In this document: positions 1 to 10,275 of the stretch, in pieces | How positions within the stretch are numbered: the first letter of the stretch is position 1 | Layout: the number at the start of each line of letters is the position of its first letter | Origin: Kitasatospora sp. MAA19 | Lineage (GTDB): Bacteria; Actinomycetota; Actinomycetes; Streptomycetales; Streptomycetaceae | DNA: 64,000 bases | Direction of reading: 5' to 3' | Assembly (NCBI RefSeq): GCF_029894125.1 | Contig: NZ_JARXYZ010000002.1 | Coordinates: 372,001-436,000, forward strand | Made by a program: the position numbers and the translations under genes | Notes under the pieces: model-generated | What the model was told of the DNA's origin: nothing | Database searches by the model: none | What the model saw: the letters and a program-made list of their open reading frames with translations, nothing else

Positions 1-79
1 CGACGGGCGCGAGGCCCAGCTGGCGGGCCAGCTCGGCGAGCGGCAGGGCGGCGGTCCCGGCCGGGCGGGGCGGACTCAC
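1..79 (-). CDS. murE: MurE N-terminus (UDP-MurNAc-tripeptide ligase), partial
   Basis: Only the first 26 codons lie in the window; the gene runs off the left edge. It begins with GTG at 79 and reads MSPPRPAGTAALPLAELARQ. The call rests mainly on context: in actinobacterial dcw clusters murE follows ftsI directly and in the same direction, and ftsI ends 118 bases upstream. MurE adds meso-diaminopimelate (LL-DAP in Streptomyces) to UDP-MurNAc-L-Ala-D-Glu in the cytoplasm. The ATP-binding and substrate motifs lie outside the window, so the identity is an inference from gene order. Confidence 0.6.
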   Translation of the reverse strand, partial: MSPPRPAGTAALPLAELARQLGLAPV

Positions 80-196
80 GGTGGTTTGATCGGGTTTCGG
101 CACGGCGGGAAGGCTATCCGCCGAAGGGTGCCCAGGGCCAAACCGGGCCTTCGCCGCGCCGTCGTCCCGCCCGGTCCGCTCGTTGCTCATCCTCGC

Positions 197-2383
197 TCAC
201 GGCTTCCACTCGACGGGCAGGTTGGGCGCCTGGCTGCCGCTCGGCGGGACCTGCATGGTCTTCAGGGTGAACTCCATCACCTGCTTGAACACGGGGCCGC
301 ACAGCTGGCCGCCGAAGTGGCCGTTGACCGGGCCCTGGAGGGTGCAGGAGACGGTGTACCGGGGGGCGTCGGCGGGGGCGAAGCCGATGAAGGAGGCGGT
401 GTAGCCGTCGTAGCCGACACCGTTGGCGGCCCCCCGGTTGGCCGTGCCGGTCTTGCCGGCGACCCGGTAGCCGGGGATGGCGGCCTTGCCGCCGGTGCCC
501 TGCTCGTCGTCGACGACCGACTCCAGCATCGAGGTCAGGGTCTTGGCGGTCTCCGGGCTGACCACCCGGGTCTGCTCGCCCGGCGGGGTCGGGGTGTACT
601 TGCCGCCCGGGCTGGTGGTGCCCTGGACGATGCTGGGCGCGACCCGGACGCCGCCGTTGGCGATGGTCGAGTAGACCGAGGTGGCCTGCAGCGCGTTCAT
701 CTGCAGCGGGCCCTGGCCGAAGGCGATGTTGTACTTCTCCGAGGCGACCAGGTCCTCCGGCTTCTTGAGCATCCCGGAGGACTCCCCGGGGAAGTTCAGG
801 CCGGTGGGCTGGGCGACTCCGAACTTGCGCATGTAGCCGTCCAGCACCCTGTTGGACTCCGCCTGGTCGGCTCCGAGCGTCTCGGCCGCCTCGATGGTGC
901 CGATGTTGGAGGACTTGGCGAGCACCCCGGCCAGGGTCAGGTACCAGGGGTCGTGGTTGACGTCGTCCTTGAACTCCTGGCCGGCCCGGACCAGCCGGTT
1001 GGGGACGGTGACCTTGGTGTCCCAGGTGGCCTTGCCGGTGTCCAGCACGGCGGCCAGGCTCATCAGCTTGGCGGTGCTGCCCGGCTCGTACGCGTCCTGC
1101 AGGGCGGCGTTGCCCAGCTGGGACTGCTTGGCGGTGCTCAGGTCGTTCGGGTTGAAGCCGGGCGCGGTGGCCATCGCGAGGACCTGACCGGTCTTCACGT
1201 CCTGGACGACGACGTAGCCCTTCTCCGCCCCGGAGTTGGCCACCTGGTCGGTGATCGCCCGCTGGGCGGCCCACTGGATGTCCCGGTTGATGGTCAGCTT
1301 GACGTCGTTGCCGGGCACCGCGGGGTCCATCGAGCCCCCGGCGGTGGGCACCAGCCGGCCGCCCGCCTGGGCGTAGCTGCTGTGCCCGTCCTTTCCGGCC
1401 AGCTGCTTCTGGTACTGCAGCTCCAGACCGCCGGCGCCCTCGCCCTCGCCGTTGACGAAGCCGACCAGGTTGGCGGCCAGCCCGTCCGCGGGGTAGATCC
1501 GCTTCTGGGTCTCCCGGTTGAACACCCCGGCCAGCGGGTTGGCGCACCCGTTGTCGACCCGGGTGCGCCCGCCCTGGTCGGCGGGTTTGGTCAGCAGCCG
1601 TTTCTGGGCCTGGCAGGTCCGCGAGCCGGCCTGCTTCTCCAGGCTCGCCTTGAGGTCGCTGATCTGGCTCTTGGTGGCCGGGGTCTGCTGGGCGGCGAGC
1701 CGCTTGTAGCGGGTCTTGGGGGTGTGCAGGTCGGCGGCGATCTTCTCCTTGGGCACGCCGAGGATCGGCGCCAGCAGGGCGGCCGCCTGCTCCGGGGCGT
1801 CCGGGATGCCGGTCGCCGCCGGGGTGAACATCGCCGGGTCGGCGGTGATGTCGTACGCGTCGACGGTGGCGGCCAGCGCCACCCCGTCGGAGGACGTTAT
1901 CGAACCGCGCTCGGCGGTGATCGGGATGTTCTGGTAGCGGTTGGTGTTGGCGTCGGCGGCCAGCGCGTCGGAGTCCAGCAGCTGGAGCTGCACCAGGCGG
2001 CCGGCGAACACCGAGAACACCAGCGACATCACCACGGTGATCACCCGCAGGCGACGCTTGGGCTCGGCCAGCCGGAGCGCCTTGGGCCGCTGCGGGCGGC
2101 GCGGCCGGACGGCGGCCTGGCTCCGGGCCGGCGGACGGCCCTCGGGACGGCGCTGCTGCGGCGCGCGGGGCGTCCGGGCGGCGGCCTTGGCGGGCTGGCC
2201 CTTGCCGGGCTGCGGCGACCGGGCCGGCTGGCCCTTGGCGGGCTGCCCCTTCGTGGGTTGCCCCTTGCCGGACTGGGCCTTGGCGGACTGGCCGCGCGGC
2301 GCGGCCGGGCGCGGCGCGGCGCCCCTGGGCGGCTGGCGGCGGCCGTTGCCGGATCCGCCGGACGGCTGGCGTGGCGTGGTCAT
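197..2383 (-). CDS. ftsI: Class B penicillin-binding protein FtsI (PBP3)
   Basis: Septal peptidoglycan transpeptidase of 728 aa. The cytoplasmic N-terminus of about 110 residues is very basic and carries a degenerate K-G-Q-P repeat (residues 39-66). One membrane segment follows at about 113-131, then a dimerisation domain and the transpeptidase domain. Active-site motifs are visible: STAK at 436-439 (Ser nucleophile), SSN at 491-493 and KTGT at 644-647. There is no PASTA domain. The start ATG overlaps the ftsL stop (ATGA), which indicates translational coupling. It sits between ftsL and murE as in other actinobacterial dcw clusters. In Streptomyces FtsI acts in sporulation septation. Confidence 0.96.
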   Translation of the reverse strand: MTTPRQPSGGSGNGRRQPPRGAAPRPAAPRGQSAKAQSGKGQPTKGQPAKGQPARSPQPGKGQPAKAAARTPRAPQQRRPEGRPPARSQAAVRPRRPQRPKALRLAEPKRRLRVITVVMSLVFSVFAGRLVQLQLLDSDALAADANTNRYQNIPITAERGSITSSDGVALAATVDAYDITADPAMFTPAATGIPDAPEQAAALLAPILGVPKEKIAADLHTPKTRYKRLAAQQTPATKSQISDLKASLEKQAGSRTCQAQKRLLTKPADQGGRTRVDNGCANPLAGVFNRETQKRIYPADGLAANLVGFVNGEGEGAGGLELQYQKQLAGKDGHSSYAQAGGRLVPTAGGSMDPAVPGNDVKLTINRDIQWAAQRAITDQVANSGAEKGYVVVQDVKTGQVLAMATAPGFNPNDLSTAKQSQLGNAALQDAYEPGSTAKLMSLAAVLDTGKATWDTKVTVPNRLVRAGQEFKDDVNHDPWYLTLAGVLAKSSNIGTIEAAETLGADQAESNRVLDGYMRKFGVAQPTGLNFPGESSGMLKKPEDLVASEKYNIAFGQGPLQMNALQATSVYSTIANGGVRVAPSIVQGTTSPGGKYTPTPPGEQTRVVSPETAKTLTSMLESVVDDEQGTGGKAAIPGYRVAGKTGTANRGAANGVGYDGYTASFIGFAPADAPRYTVSCTLQGPVNGHFGGQLCGPVFKQVMEFTLKTMQVPPSGSQAPNLPVEWKP

Positions 2384-2970
2384 CGGCCCGCACCCCCGCT
2401 CGGCTGCGGCGCGGGCGCGGCCGGGGAGGCGGGGTTGATCTGGACCACGGAGTCACCGGCCGTCGCCGCCGGGCTCGGCGCGCTCGGCTGGGGAGCCGGC
2501 GCGGCACCCGGCTGGGCGCCCGGCGACGACTTCGTCGGCCACGGCTCCACCGTCGAACGCTTGACCGGCGGGCTGTCCTGCGCCGGTCCGGGAGTGCCGA
2601 TCACCTTGCCGCCGTTCGGGACGTCGAGGAAGGCCATCCCGCCGGCCGGGACCATGCCCATCTCGGCGGCCCTCCGGGCCAGCGCGTCCGGCGCCGAACT
2701 CTGGTCGATCTGGTGCTGGAGGCCCTGCTGTTCGTCGGTCGCCACGGTGGTCTGCTTCTGGAGCCGGGACAGTTCGAACGAGCCCTCGTTGAGCGCCGTG
2801 TTCAGCGCCAGCAGCCCGAGCAACCCCGCCGCCAGCAGCACCACCACGAGCACCGCGAACGGCGTACGCCCCCGCACCGAACGCCGCCCCGGCCGGACCG
2901 TGATCCGCGCCCTGCCCTGTCCGGGGACTGCTCCCCGCCCCGCCCGGACCTCACCGGCCACCGGCCCCAC
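2380..2970 (-). CDS. ftsL: FtsL-like septum protein
   Basis: A bitopic division protein of 196 aa. I chose GTG at 2970 because GGAGGA lies 6 bases upstream; upstream in-frame codons would run back into rsmH. Layout: basic cytoplasmic segment (1-36), one membrane helix (about 37-57), a short extracytoplasmic coiled coil (about 62-95) with an alanine- and arginine-rich end, and a Pro/Ala/Ser-rich tail. FtsL is poorly conserved in sequence, so the call rests on this topology and on the position between rsmH and ftsI. It is expected to form the FtsQLB complex that activates FtsW/FtsI. The stop overlaps the ftsI start. Confidence 0.85.
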   Translation of the reverse strand: MGPVAGEVRAGRGAVPGQGRARITVRPGRRSVRGRTPFAVLVVVLLAAGLLGLLALNTALNEGSFELSRLQKQTTVATDEQQGLQHQIDQSSAPDALARRAAEMGMVPAGGMAFLDVPNGGKVIGTPGPAQDSPPVKRSTVEPWPTKSSPGAQPGAAPAPQPSAPSPAATAGDSVVQINPASPAAPAPQPSGGAGR

Positions 2971-3010
2971 CGCTCTCCTCCGCCCTTCGGACCCCGCCGG
3001 GGCCGACGTT

Positions 3011-3985
3011 TCAGCCCCGCTTGCTTCGGTCCCTGATCCTCTCCGCCACCCGCAGCCGTACGGGCGCGGCGCGCCGGTTCTCCTCGATCTCCGCCTCCGT
3101 GGCCAACTCGGCACCACGGGTGATCAGCTTGAGCCAGGGCTGGTGCTCCTCCGGGATGAACGGCAGCCCCGGCGGCGCGGTGTTGGTCGCCCCGGCGGCG
3201 AAGTACTGCTTCACCAGCCGGTCCTCCAGTGACTGGTAGGACATCACGACCATCCGACCGCCGATCGCCAGGGTCTCCAGGGCACCCGGGATCGCCCGGT
3301 CCAGCACCTCCAGCTCGCCGTTGACCTCGATCCGCAGCGCCTGGAACGTCCGCTTGGCGGGGTTCCCGCCGGTCCGGCGGGTCGCCGCCGGAATGGCGTT
3401 GCGCACCAACTCGACCAGACGCGCGCTGTTGGTGAACGGTTCCTTCTCCCGCTCCCGCAGGATCACCGAGGCGATCTTCCCGGCGAACCGCTCCTCGCCG
3501 TAGACCTTGAGGATCCGGGCCAGGTCACCGTGGCTGTACGTGTTCAGCACCTCCGCCGCGCTGATCCCCCGGGTCTGGTCCATCCGCATGTCCAGCGGCG
3601 CGTCCTGGGCGTACGCGAAACCGCGGTCCGCCTCGTCCAGCTGCATCGAGGAGACGCCGAGGTCGAACAGGATGCCGTCCACCCGGTCGATGTCCAGGCG
3701 CTCCAGCACCTCGGGGATCTCGTCGTAGACGGCGTGCACCAGGGTGGCCCGCTCGCCGAAGGGCGCCAGCCGCTCGCCGGACAGCTTCAGCGCCTGCGGG
3801 TCGCGGTCCACCGCGACCAGCCGCACCTGCGGGAACTGGGTGAGCAGCGCCTCGCTGTGCCCGCCGAGGCCGAGGGTGGCGTCCACCACCACGGCCCCGG
3901 GGCTAGAGATGGCCGGAGCCAGCGCGTCCATGCACCGCTGCAGCATCACCGGAACGTGCTTGGGGCCCGGATCGTTGGTGGTCAT
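3011..3985 (-). CDS. rsmH: 16S rRNA (cytosine1402-N4)-methyltransferase RsmH
   Basis: RsmH (MraW), 324 aa, uses S-adenosylmethionine to N4-methylate C1402 of 16S rRNA in the P site. The N-terminal HVPVML motif, the SAM-binding [11 protein letters not shown] segment (about 36-46) and [17 protein letters not shown] are family hallmarks; the length is normal. It is the first gene of the visible dcw operon, and ftsL starts 41 bases after it. No mraZ gene is visible upstream. A promoter about 260 bases upstream would give the operon a long leader. Confidence 0.95.
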   Translation of the reverse strand: MTTNDPGPKHVPVMLQRCMDALAPAISSPGAVVVDATLGLGGHSEALLTQFPQVRLVAVDRDPQALKLSGERLAPFGERATLVHAVYDEIPEVLERLDIDRVDGILFDLGVSSMQLDEADRGFAYAQDAPLDMRMDQTRGISAAEVLNTYSHGDLARILKVYGEERFAGKIASVILREREKEPFTNSARLVELVRNAIPAATRRTGGNPAKRTFQALRIEVNGELEVLDRAIPGALETLAIGGRMVVMSYQSLEDRLVKQYFAAGATNTAPPGLPFIPEEHQPWLKLITRGAELATEAEIEENRRAAPVRLRVAERIRDRSKRG

Positions 3986-4546
3986 GCGCGGGGGCGCCCT
4001 TCCTCAGGTGCGGAGCAGCCCGACGTCCGGGAGCTCCGACCATTCTCGCCCACCGCTCCACGGCACGACGACGCGGCCCGTGGTCCCCGCCCGCTCAGGG
4101 GGAAGATCGTGACCGCCCGGCGCCGGGGAAGGTGCGCCAGGTGAGCACGGAGCGGGTGGAGGCCACGGGCCGCATCGAACGGGCCACCCAGTCCGGAGAG
4201 GCCCGGTTGACGGGCTCCGGCGGGTGTGCTCCACTGCGCCGCAACTCTATCGCGCGGACCCCGCCAGTCAATGGTCCGCTCCGGCGCACCACCCGGGCGG
4301 CCGTACGGATCACCGCAGGTCGCGGCCATGGGAGTGGCTCCGCGGAGGCCTCGACCGGGGGCCTGCGGGAGCGGCCGCGCGCCCCGTCCGCGCACCCCCT
4401 CCTCGGCCACCTCGGGACCAGGTCGGACAAACCCGTCCGAACGCACGCAGCGGCCGGTCCGTTGTGGCTATGCGCTCGATCACAGCGGCCCGATCTGTAG
4501 CTCTCCGCCCCACCGCGGCCGCCCGAATCGCACTAACGTCGCCACC
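3986..4546. other. Divergent non-coding region, rsmH / carbonic anhydrase
   Basis: This 561-base gap lies between the divergent rsmH and carbonic anhydrase genes. Open frames inside it have no family resemblance and atypical composition. It holds the probable dcw promoter (4244-4271) with a leader of about 250 bases, and a -10 box for the leaderless carbonic anhydrase gene at its right end. Nothing resembling mraZ is seen. Confidence 0.6.
4244..4271 (-). promoter_or_regulatory. Probable dcw (rsmH) promoter
   Basis: On the minus strand a -35 hexamer TTGACT (4271-4266) is separated by 16 bases from the -10 hexamer TAGAGT (4249-4244). This is a good match to the vegetative sigma factor consensus. 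The predicted start is near 4237, which leaves an untranslated leader of about 250 bases before rsmH. Confidence 0.6.
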
Positions 4547-4549
4547 ATG
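4534..4549 (+). promoter_or_regulatory. -10 box for leaderless carbonic anhydrase mRNA
   Basis: TAACGT (4534-4539) lies 7 bases before the ATG at 4547, and no Shine-Dalgarno sequence precedes the ATG. This is the arrangement typical of actinobacterial leaderless transcripts, in which transcription begins at the A of the start codon. Confidence 0.55.
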
Positions 4550-5089
4550 ACAGTGACCCCCGACCGGCCCACGCCGAACGCCGCTGCCGACTCCCCGAGC
4601 CCCGCCATCATCGACCGCTTCGTCACGGCCAACCGCGAGTACGCCGTGACCTTCCGGGACGGCGGCATGGACGCCCGCCCGGTGCAGCAGATCGCCGTGG
4701 TGGCCTGCATGGACGCCCGCCTCGACCTGTTCGCGGCGCTCGGCCTCGAACTGGGCGACGCACACGTCATCCGCAACGCGGGCGGCGTCGTCACCGACGA
4801 CACCATCCGCTCCCTGACCATCAGCCAGCGTGCCCTCGGCACCCGCTCGATCGCGCTGATCCACCACACCGGCTGCGGCCTGCTCGGGCTGACCGAGGAC
4901 TTCCGCCGCGAGCTGGAACTGGAGGTCGGCCAGCGCCCGCAGTGGGCGGTGGAGGCCTTCGTCGACCTCGACGGCGACGTCCGCCAGTCCATGCAGCGGG
5001 TCCGCACCTCGCCGTTCCTGCTGCACACCGACGACGTCCGCGGCTTCGTCTTCGACGTCCACACCGGACTGCTCCGCGAGATCCACTGA
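4547..5089 (+). CDS. Beta-class carbonic anhydrase
   Basis: Zinc enzyme of 180 aa interconverting CO2 and bicarbonate in the cytoplasm. The zinc and catalytic residues are visible: C54-x-D56-x-R58 (ACMDAR), then H107 and C110 (IHHTGC). The compact length matches the short beta-CA subfamily known in mycobacteria. The ATG at 4547 is favoured over upstream in-frame codons because homologous sequence begins there and a leaderless -10 box precedes it. It stands alone between the dcw operon and the moxR operon; a link to either is not evident. Confidence 0.9.
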   Translation: MTVTPDRPTPNAAADSPSPAIIDRFVTANREYAVTFRDGGMDARPVQQIAVVACMDARLDLFAALGLELGDAHVIRNAGGVVTDDTIRSLTISQRALGTRSIALIHHTGCGLLGLTEDFRRELELEVGQRPQWAVEAFVDLDGDVRQSMQRVRTSPFLLHTDDVRGFVFDVHTGLLREIH

Positions 5090-5333
5090 CCCGGCACCAC
5101 CCGGCCGACGGCGTCCGGGCATCCGGGGCTCTCCCGAGGGTGACTTCTGGCCACCTGACAGGGGAGAATGCGCCTGCCGGTCTGACCCCGAACCACCTGG
5201 GGCGGCCAGGCCGCAGGCCGCTACCCCGGCGCCGGATCCGCGACGGAACCGCCCCAGGAGCGGCCGCGTCCAGCATGGGGTGGGGTCCGGCCTCGGGGTG
5301 AGGCGGGCACAGGGTGCCAGGGAGCGTATACGG

Positions 5334-6380
<1,047 letters not shown>

Positions 6381-6381
6381 G

Positions 6382-7701
6382 GTGGCTTCGTCCGACCCGA
6401 CGTCAGGACTGCGGGCCGGGCTGCGCGGCCTCACCACGCGGGGGCGCTCCTTCCTCGCCGCCGGCGTCACCGCGGTGATCTGCGCCTACGTGCTCGGCCA
6501 GGACGCGCTGCTGCGCGTCGGCGTGCTGCTCGCCGCGCTGCCGCTGGTCGCCGCGATGGTGGTCGCCAACACCCGCTACCGGGTGGCCAGCGGCCGCCGG
6601 CTGAGCCCGCGTCGGGCGGTGGCCGGCCAGGAGGCCCGGGTCCACCTGCGGGTCGACAACGTCTCCCGGGTGCCCACCGGACTGCTGCTCCTGGAGGACA
6701 AGGTCCCCTACGTGCTCGGGCCGCGCCCGCGCTTCGTGCTGGACCGGGTCGAGCCGCGCGGCCACCGCGAGGTCTCCTACCGGGTCCGCTCCGACCTGCG
6801 CGGCCGCTACCCGCTCGGACCGCTCCAGCTGCGGCTGTCCGACCCGTTCGGGATGTGCGAGGTGAACCGCTCCTTCTCCGCCTCCGACGTCCTCACCGTC
6901 GTCCCCCAGGTCCAGGCCCTGCCGTACGTGCGACTGAGCGGCGAGTGGGTCGGCCAGGGCGAGAGCCGTTCCCGCACCCTGGCGCTGGCCGGCGACGACG
7001 ACGTGATCCTGCGCGAGTACCGGCCCGGCGACGACCTGCGCCGGGTGCACTGGAAGTCCACCGCCCGGTACGGCGAGCTGATGGTGCGCCGCGAGGAGCA
7101 GCCGCAGCGGGCCCGGGCGACCGTCCTGCTGGACACCCGGGAGATCGGCCACCGGGGCACCGGCCCCGCCTCCTCCTTCGAGTGGGCGGTGAGCTGCGCC
7201 GCCTCCGTCGCCGTGCACCTGCTGGAGCGCGGCTACCAGACCCAGCTGCTCACCGACACCGGCCAGTGGGTGCCCGGGCCCGGCACCGGCGGCAACTCCG
7301 GGGCCGACGCCTCCGGCCTGATCCTGGACGCGCTCGCGGTGGCCGACCTGTCCGACGGCGGCGGGCTCTCCCGCGCCGAGGAGCCGCTGCGCGCCGGCGG
7401 CGAGGGGTTGCTGGTCGCCGTCCTCGGCGAGCTCGACGAGGCGCAGACCGCCCGGCTCGCCCGGCTGCGCAGCCGTACCGGCGGGGCCATCGCCTTCCTG
7501 ATCGACACCGGCACCTGGGCGGGCCTGCGGATGCTCGCCCCCGACACCGGCGGCGACGAGTTCCGCGCCCGGGTCCGGCAGCTGCGCGCGGCCGGCTGGA
7601 CGGTCCTGCCGGTCGGCTCCGGGGACTCCGTCCCGGACCTCTGGCGGGCCGCCGACGGCGCCAAGACGACCTCCCCCTACCGAGAAGAGGCCGGCGCGTG
7701 A
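6382..7701 (+). CDS. DUF58 membrane protein
   Basis: A DUF58 protein of 439 aa. GTG at 6382 starts one base after the moxR stop, with GGAGGGG just upstream. Two membrane segments lie near the N-terminus (about 28-65). The DUF58 core with its conserved YRPGDDLRRVHWKSTARYGELMV-type stretch lies near residues 212-240, followed by a von Willebrand A-like region. Family members pair with MoxR ATPases, and the tight operon supports that. The biochemical role is not established. Confidence 0.92.
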   Translation: MASSDPTSGLRAGLRGLTTRGRSFLAAGVTAVICAYVLGQDALLRVGVLLAALPLVAAMVVANTRYRVASGRRLSPRRAVAGQEARVHLRVDNVSRVPTGLLLLEDKVPYVLGPRPRFVLDRVEPRGHREVSYRVRSDLRGRYPLGPLQLRLSDPFGMCEVNRSFSASDVLTVVPQVQALPYVRLSGEWVGQGESRSRTLALAGDDDVILREYRPGDDLRRVHWKSTARYGELMVRREEQPQRARATVLLDTREIGHRGTGPASSFEWAVSCAASVAVHLLERGYQTQLLTDTGQWVPGPGTGGNSGADASGLILDALAVADLSDGGGLSRAEEPLRAGGEGLLVAVLGELDEAQTARLARLRSRTGGAIAFLIDTGTWAGLRMLAPDTGGDEFRARVRQLRAAGWTVLPVGSGDSVPDLWRAADGAKTTSPYREEAGA

Positions 7702-10136
7702 CGACCCGGGCCAAACTGACCGTGTACTCGGCGCTGGCCACCGCCCTGGCGTCGCTCTGCCTGACCCCGCTGCTCACCACCAGGAGCTGGATCACCCACG
7801 CCTTCCTGGTGATCGCGGTGATCGCGGCGGTCGGCGCGGGCCTGCGCCGGTCCCCGCTGTACCGCTGGGCGGTGCCGGTCGGCCAGCTGCTGGTGCTGTT
7901 CCTGCTGATCCTGATCGGCTTCGCCGGCTCCGGGTCGCTGCTGGGCGGCCTGGTGCCCGGGCCGTCCTCGCTGCGCGTCCTCGACCGGGTCTTCGGCTCC
8001 GGTCTGGACGACATCCAGCAGTACGCCATCCCGGCGCCGCCCAACGCCGGCCTGCGGCTGATCCTGGTCACCTCGGTCGGCCTGGTCGCCGTCGTGGTGG
8101 ACACCGTCGCGGTGACGTACCGGCGTTCGGCGCTGGCCGGGCTGCCGCTGCTGGCGCTGTACTCGGTCGGCAACGGCCTGGCCGGGGACCGCGGCAGCTG
8201 GATCTGGTTCGGCCTGGCGTCGGCCGGTTACCTGGTGCTGCTGTTCGCCGAGGGGCAGGACCGGGTCTCCCGCTGGGGCCGGGTCTTCCGCGGCAACTCG
8301 AACTCCTCGCGCGGCACCGACAGCACCCGCGCGGTCGGCCTGGGCGGCCAGCAGGTCGGCATCCTCGCGCTGGTCGTGGCCCTGCTGCTGCCGGTCCTCC
8401 TGCCGCACTGGGACTCCGGTCTGCTGCACCCCGGCTCCGCGGCCGTGGGCAAGAACGCCATCGGGGCGGCGACCAGCCTCGACCCGCTGGTCAGCCTGGA
8501 GTCCGAGGTCACCAAGCCGACCGACAACGAGTTGCTCACCTACACACTCGACAGCGAGCTGGCCGACCAGATCTACCTGCGCACCGGGGCGCTGGACCAG
8601 TTCGACGGGACCAACTGGAAGCTCGGCAGCACCACGGTCAACGACCTCCAGACCACCCTGCCCACCCCCGAGGGCCTGCGGGACGTCAACATCCCCCGGA
8701 TCGAGGGCGACTTCCAGATCAGCGACCGGCTGGAGAAGAGCTGGCTGCCGATGCCCTACCCGGCCGCGTCCGTCCAGCTCCCCAACCGGGCCGACTGGAA
8801 GCTCGACCCGCTCACCCGCACCGTCGTCCCGACCAACGACCGGGCGATCCGCGGCCTGCGCTACCACGTCAGCTCGCTGGACGTGCGGCCCACCGCCAAT
8901 GACCTGCGCACCGCGGCGGCCGCGCCGCAGGACATCCGGGACCACTACACCGGCCTCCCCTCGGACCTCCCCCCGGTCGTCGCGCAGCAGGCCCGGGAGG
9001 TCACCGCCAAGGCGCAGAACGACTACGACCGGGCGATGGCGCTGGTGAACTGGTTCACCGGCCCGCAGTTCCAGTACGACACCGCGGTCACCGGCGGCAC
9101 CGGCAGCAACGCGATCGCGGTCTTCCTGCGCGACCGCAAGGGCTTCTGCGTGCACTTCGCCTCCACCATGGCGGCGATGGCCCGCACCCTGAAGATCCCG
9201 TCCCGGGTGGCCGTCGGCTTCACCCCCGGCGACGCCAAGGGCGGCAACGTCTACTCGGTGACCGGCCGGATGTACCACGCCTGGCCCGAGCTGTACTTCG
9301 CGGGCTACGGCTGGCTGCGCTTCGAGCCCACCCCGAGCCGCGGCGTCCAGCCCCGCTACTCCGAGCAGTCCACCACCCCGACCACCGTGCCGACCCAGCG
9401 CCCGACCGCCGGCGCGCAGAGCTCGGCGCCGGTCCCGGCCCCGACCACCAGCAAGGACTGCGACGCGAAGCAGCGCCAGCTGGGCGAGTGCGGTGGCAGC
9501 AGCAAGGCCGTCAGCACCGCCTCCGACGACTCCTGGCTGCTGTCCGGGCAGGTGCTGGGCACCGCCGCCACGGTGGCGCTGGTGATCGCGCTGCTGCTGG
9601 TCCCGATGCTCTGGCGGGCGGCGCTGCGCCGGCGCCGACTCGGCGGCGGCGGGCGGCGCGGGCCCGGCGGCGGCCCGGCCGAGCTGACCGACGCCCAGGT
9701 GCTGGCCGCCTGGGACGAGCTGATCGACTCCGCCTGGGACCTCGGAATTCCCCCGGACGAGTCACGCACCCCGCGTTCGACCGCCCGGCGGATCACCGAG
9801 AAGGCGGAGCTGGACGCGGACTCGGCGGCGGCTACCGGGCGGCTGGCACTAGCCACCGAACGGGTGCTCTACGCCCCGTCCGGCCAGGTCACCACCGCCC
9901 CGCTGGCGGCCGACGTCCGCACCGCCCGGCAGGGCCTGCGGGCCACCGCCGGCCGGGTCGAGCGGGCCAGGGCGGTGCTGCTGCCGCCGTCCTCGGCCCA
10001 GCTGTGGTGGCGGATCTCCGACGCCCTGCGGACGGCCCGGACGGCGATCGGCACCCGGGTCGGCCGGGTGTCCGCGGCGGTCTCCGGCCCGGTGCGGCGG
10101 GTGCTCTCCCGGCGGAGCCGCGGCCCGGAGTCCTGA
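7698..10136 (+). CDS. TgpA-like membrane transglutaminase-fold protein
   Basis: Protein of 812 aa with several N-terminal membrane helices (first about 220 residues), an extracytoplasmic transglutaminase-core domain, another membrane helix near 620 and a cytoplasmic DUF4129-like tail. The catalytic Cys is C484 in GFCVHFA and the His is H527 in YHAWPE; the usual third residue position reads FEPTP, with Glu in place of the more common Asp. GTG at 7698 overlaps the DUF58 stop (GTGA). It likely acts with the upstream MoxR and DUF58 proteins at the membrane. Its substrate is unknown. Confidence 0.92.
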   Translation: MTTRAKLTVYSALATALASLCLTPLLTTRSWITHAFLVIAVIAAVGAGLRRSPLYRWAVPVGQLLVLFLLILIGFAGSGSLLGGLVPGPSSLRVLDRVFGSGLDDIQQYAIPAPPNAGLRLILVTSVGLVAVVVDTVAVTYRRSALAGLPLLALYSVGNGLAGDRGSWIWFGLASAGYLVLLFAEGQDRVSRWGRVFRGNSNSSRGTDSTRAVGLGGQQVGILALVVALLLPVLLPHWDSGLLHPGSAAVGKNAIGAATSLDPLVSLESEVTKPTDNELLTYTLDSELADQIYLRTGALDQFDGTNWKLGSTTVNDLQTTLPTPEGLRDVNIPRIEGDFQISDRLEKSWLPMPYPAASVQLPNRADWKLDPLTRTVVPTNDRAIRGLRYHVSSLDVRPTANDLRTAAAAPQDIRDHYTGLPSDLPPVVAQQAREVTAKAQNDYDRAMALVNWFTGPQFQYDTAVTGGTGSNAIAVFLRDRKGFCVHFASTMAAMARTLKIPSRVAVGFTPGDAKGGNVYSVTGRMYHAWPELYFAGYGWLRFEPTPSRGVQPRYSEQSTTPTTVPTQRPTAGAQSSAPVPAPTTSKDCDAKQRQLGECGGSSKAVSTASDDSWLLSGQVLGTAATVALVIALLLVPMLWRAALRRRRLGGGGRRGPGGGPAELTDAQVLAAWDELIDSAWDLGIPPDESRTPRSTARRITEKAELDADSAAATGRLALATERVLYAPSGQVTTAPLAADVRTARQGLRATAGRVERARAVLLPPSSAQLWWRISDALRTARTAIGTRVGRVSAAVSGPVRRVLSRRSRGPES

Positions 10137-10186
10137 GCGGGCTCCGGGGGATCCCCGAGGGGGTCCCGAGCCGTTCCGGAGCAACG

Positions 10187-10235
10187 CGAACGCCGGGGGC
10201 GGGCAGTCGATCCGACTGCCCGCCCCCGGCGTTCG
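10187..10235. terminator. Bidirectional terminator hairpin
   Basis: A perfect 23-bp inverted repeat (10187-10209 and 10213-10235) with a 3-base loop lies between the convergent transglutaminase and DUF3040 genes. It would fold in RNA from either strand. Confidence 0.85.
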
Positions 10236-10275
10236 TCCAGCGTGTGCGCGCCCCGGCGGGCGTGCCGTGTGCGGC

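Noticed and set aside
86..3232. Very long plus-strand open frame opposite ftsI/ftsL/rsmH
   Set aside because: It is antisense to three well-supported genes and its product has a Gly/Val/Arg/Leu-rich composition expected of a high-GC shadow frame.
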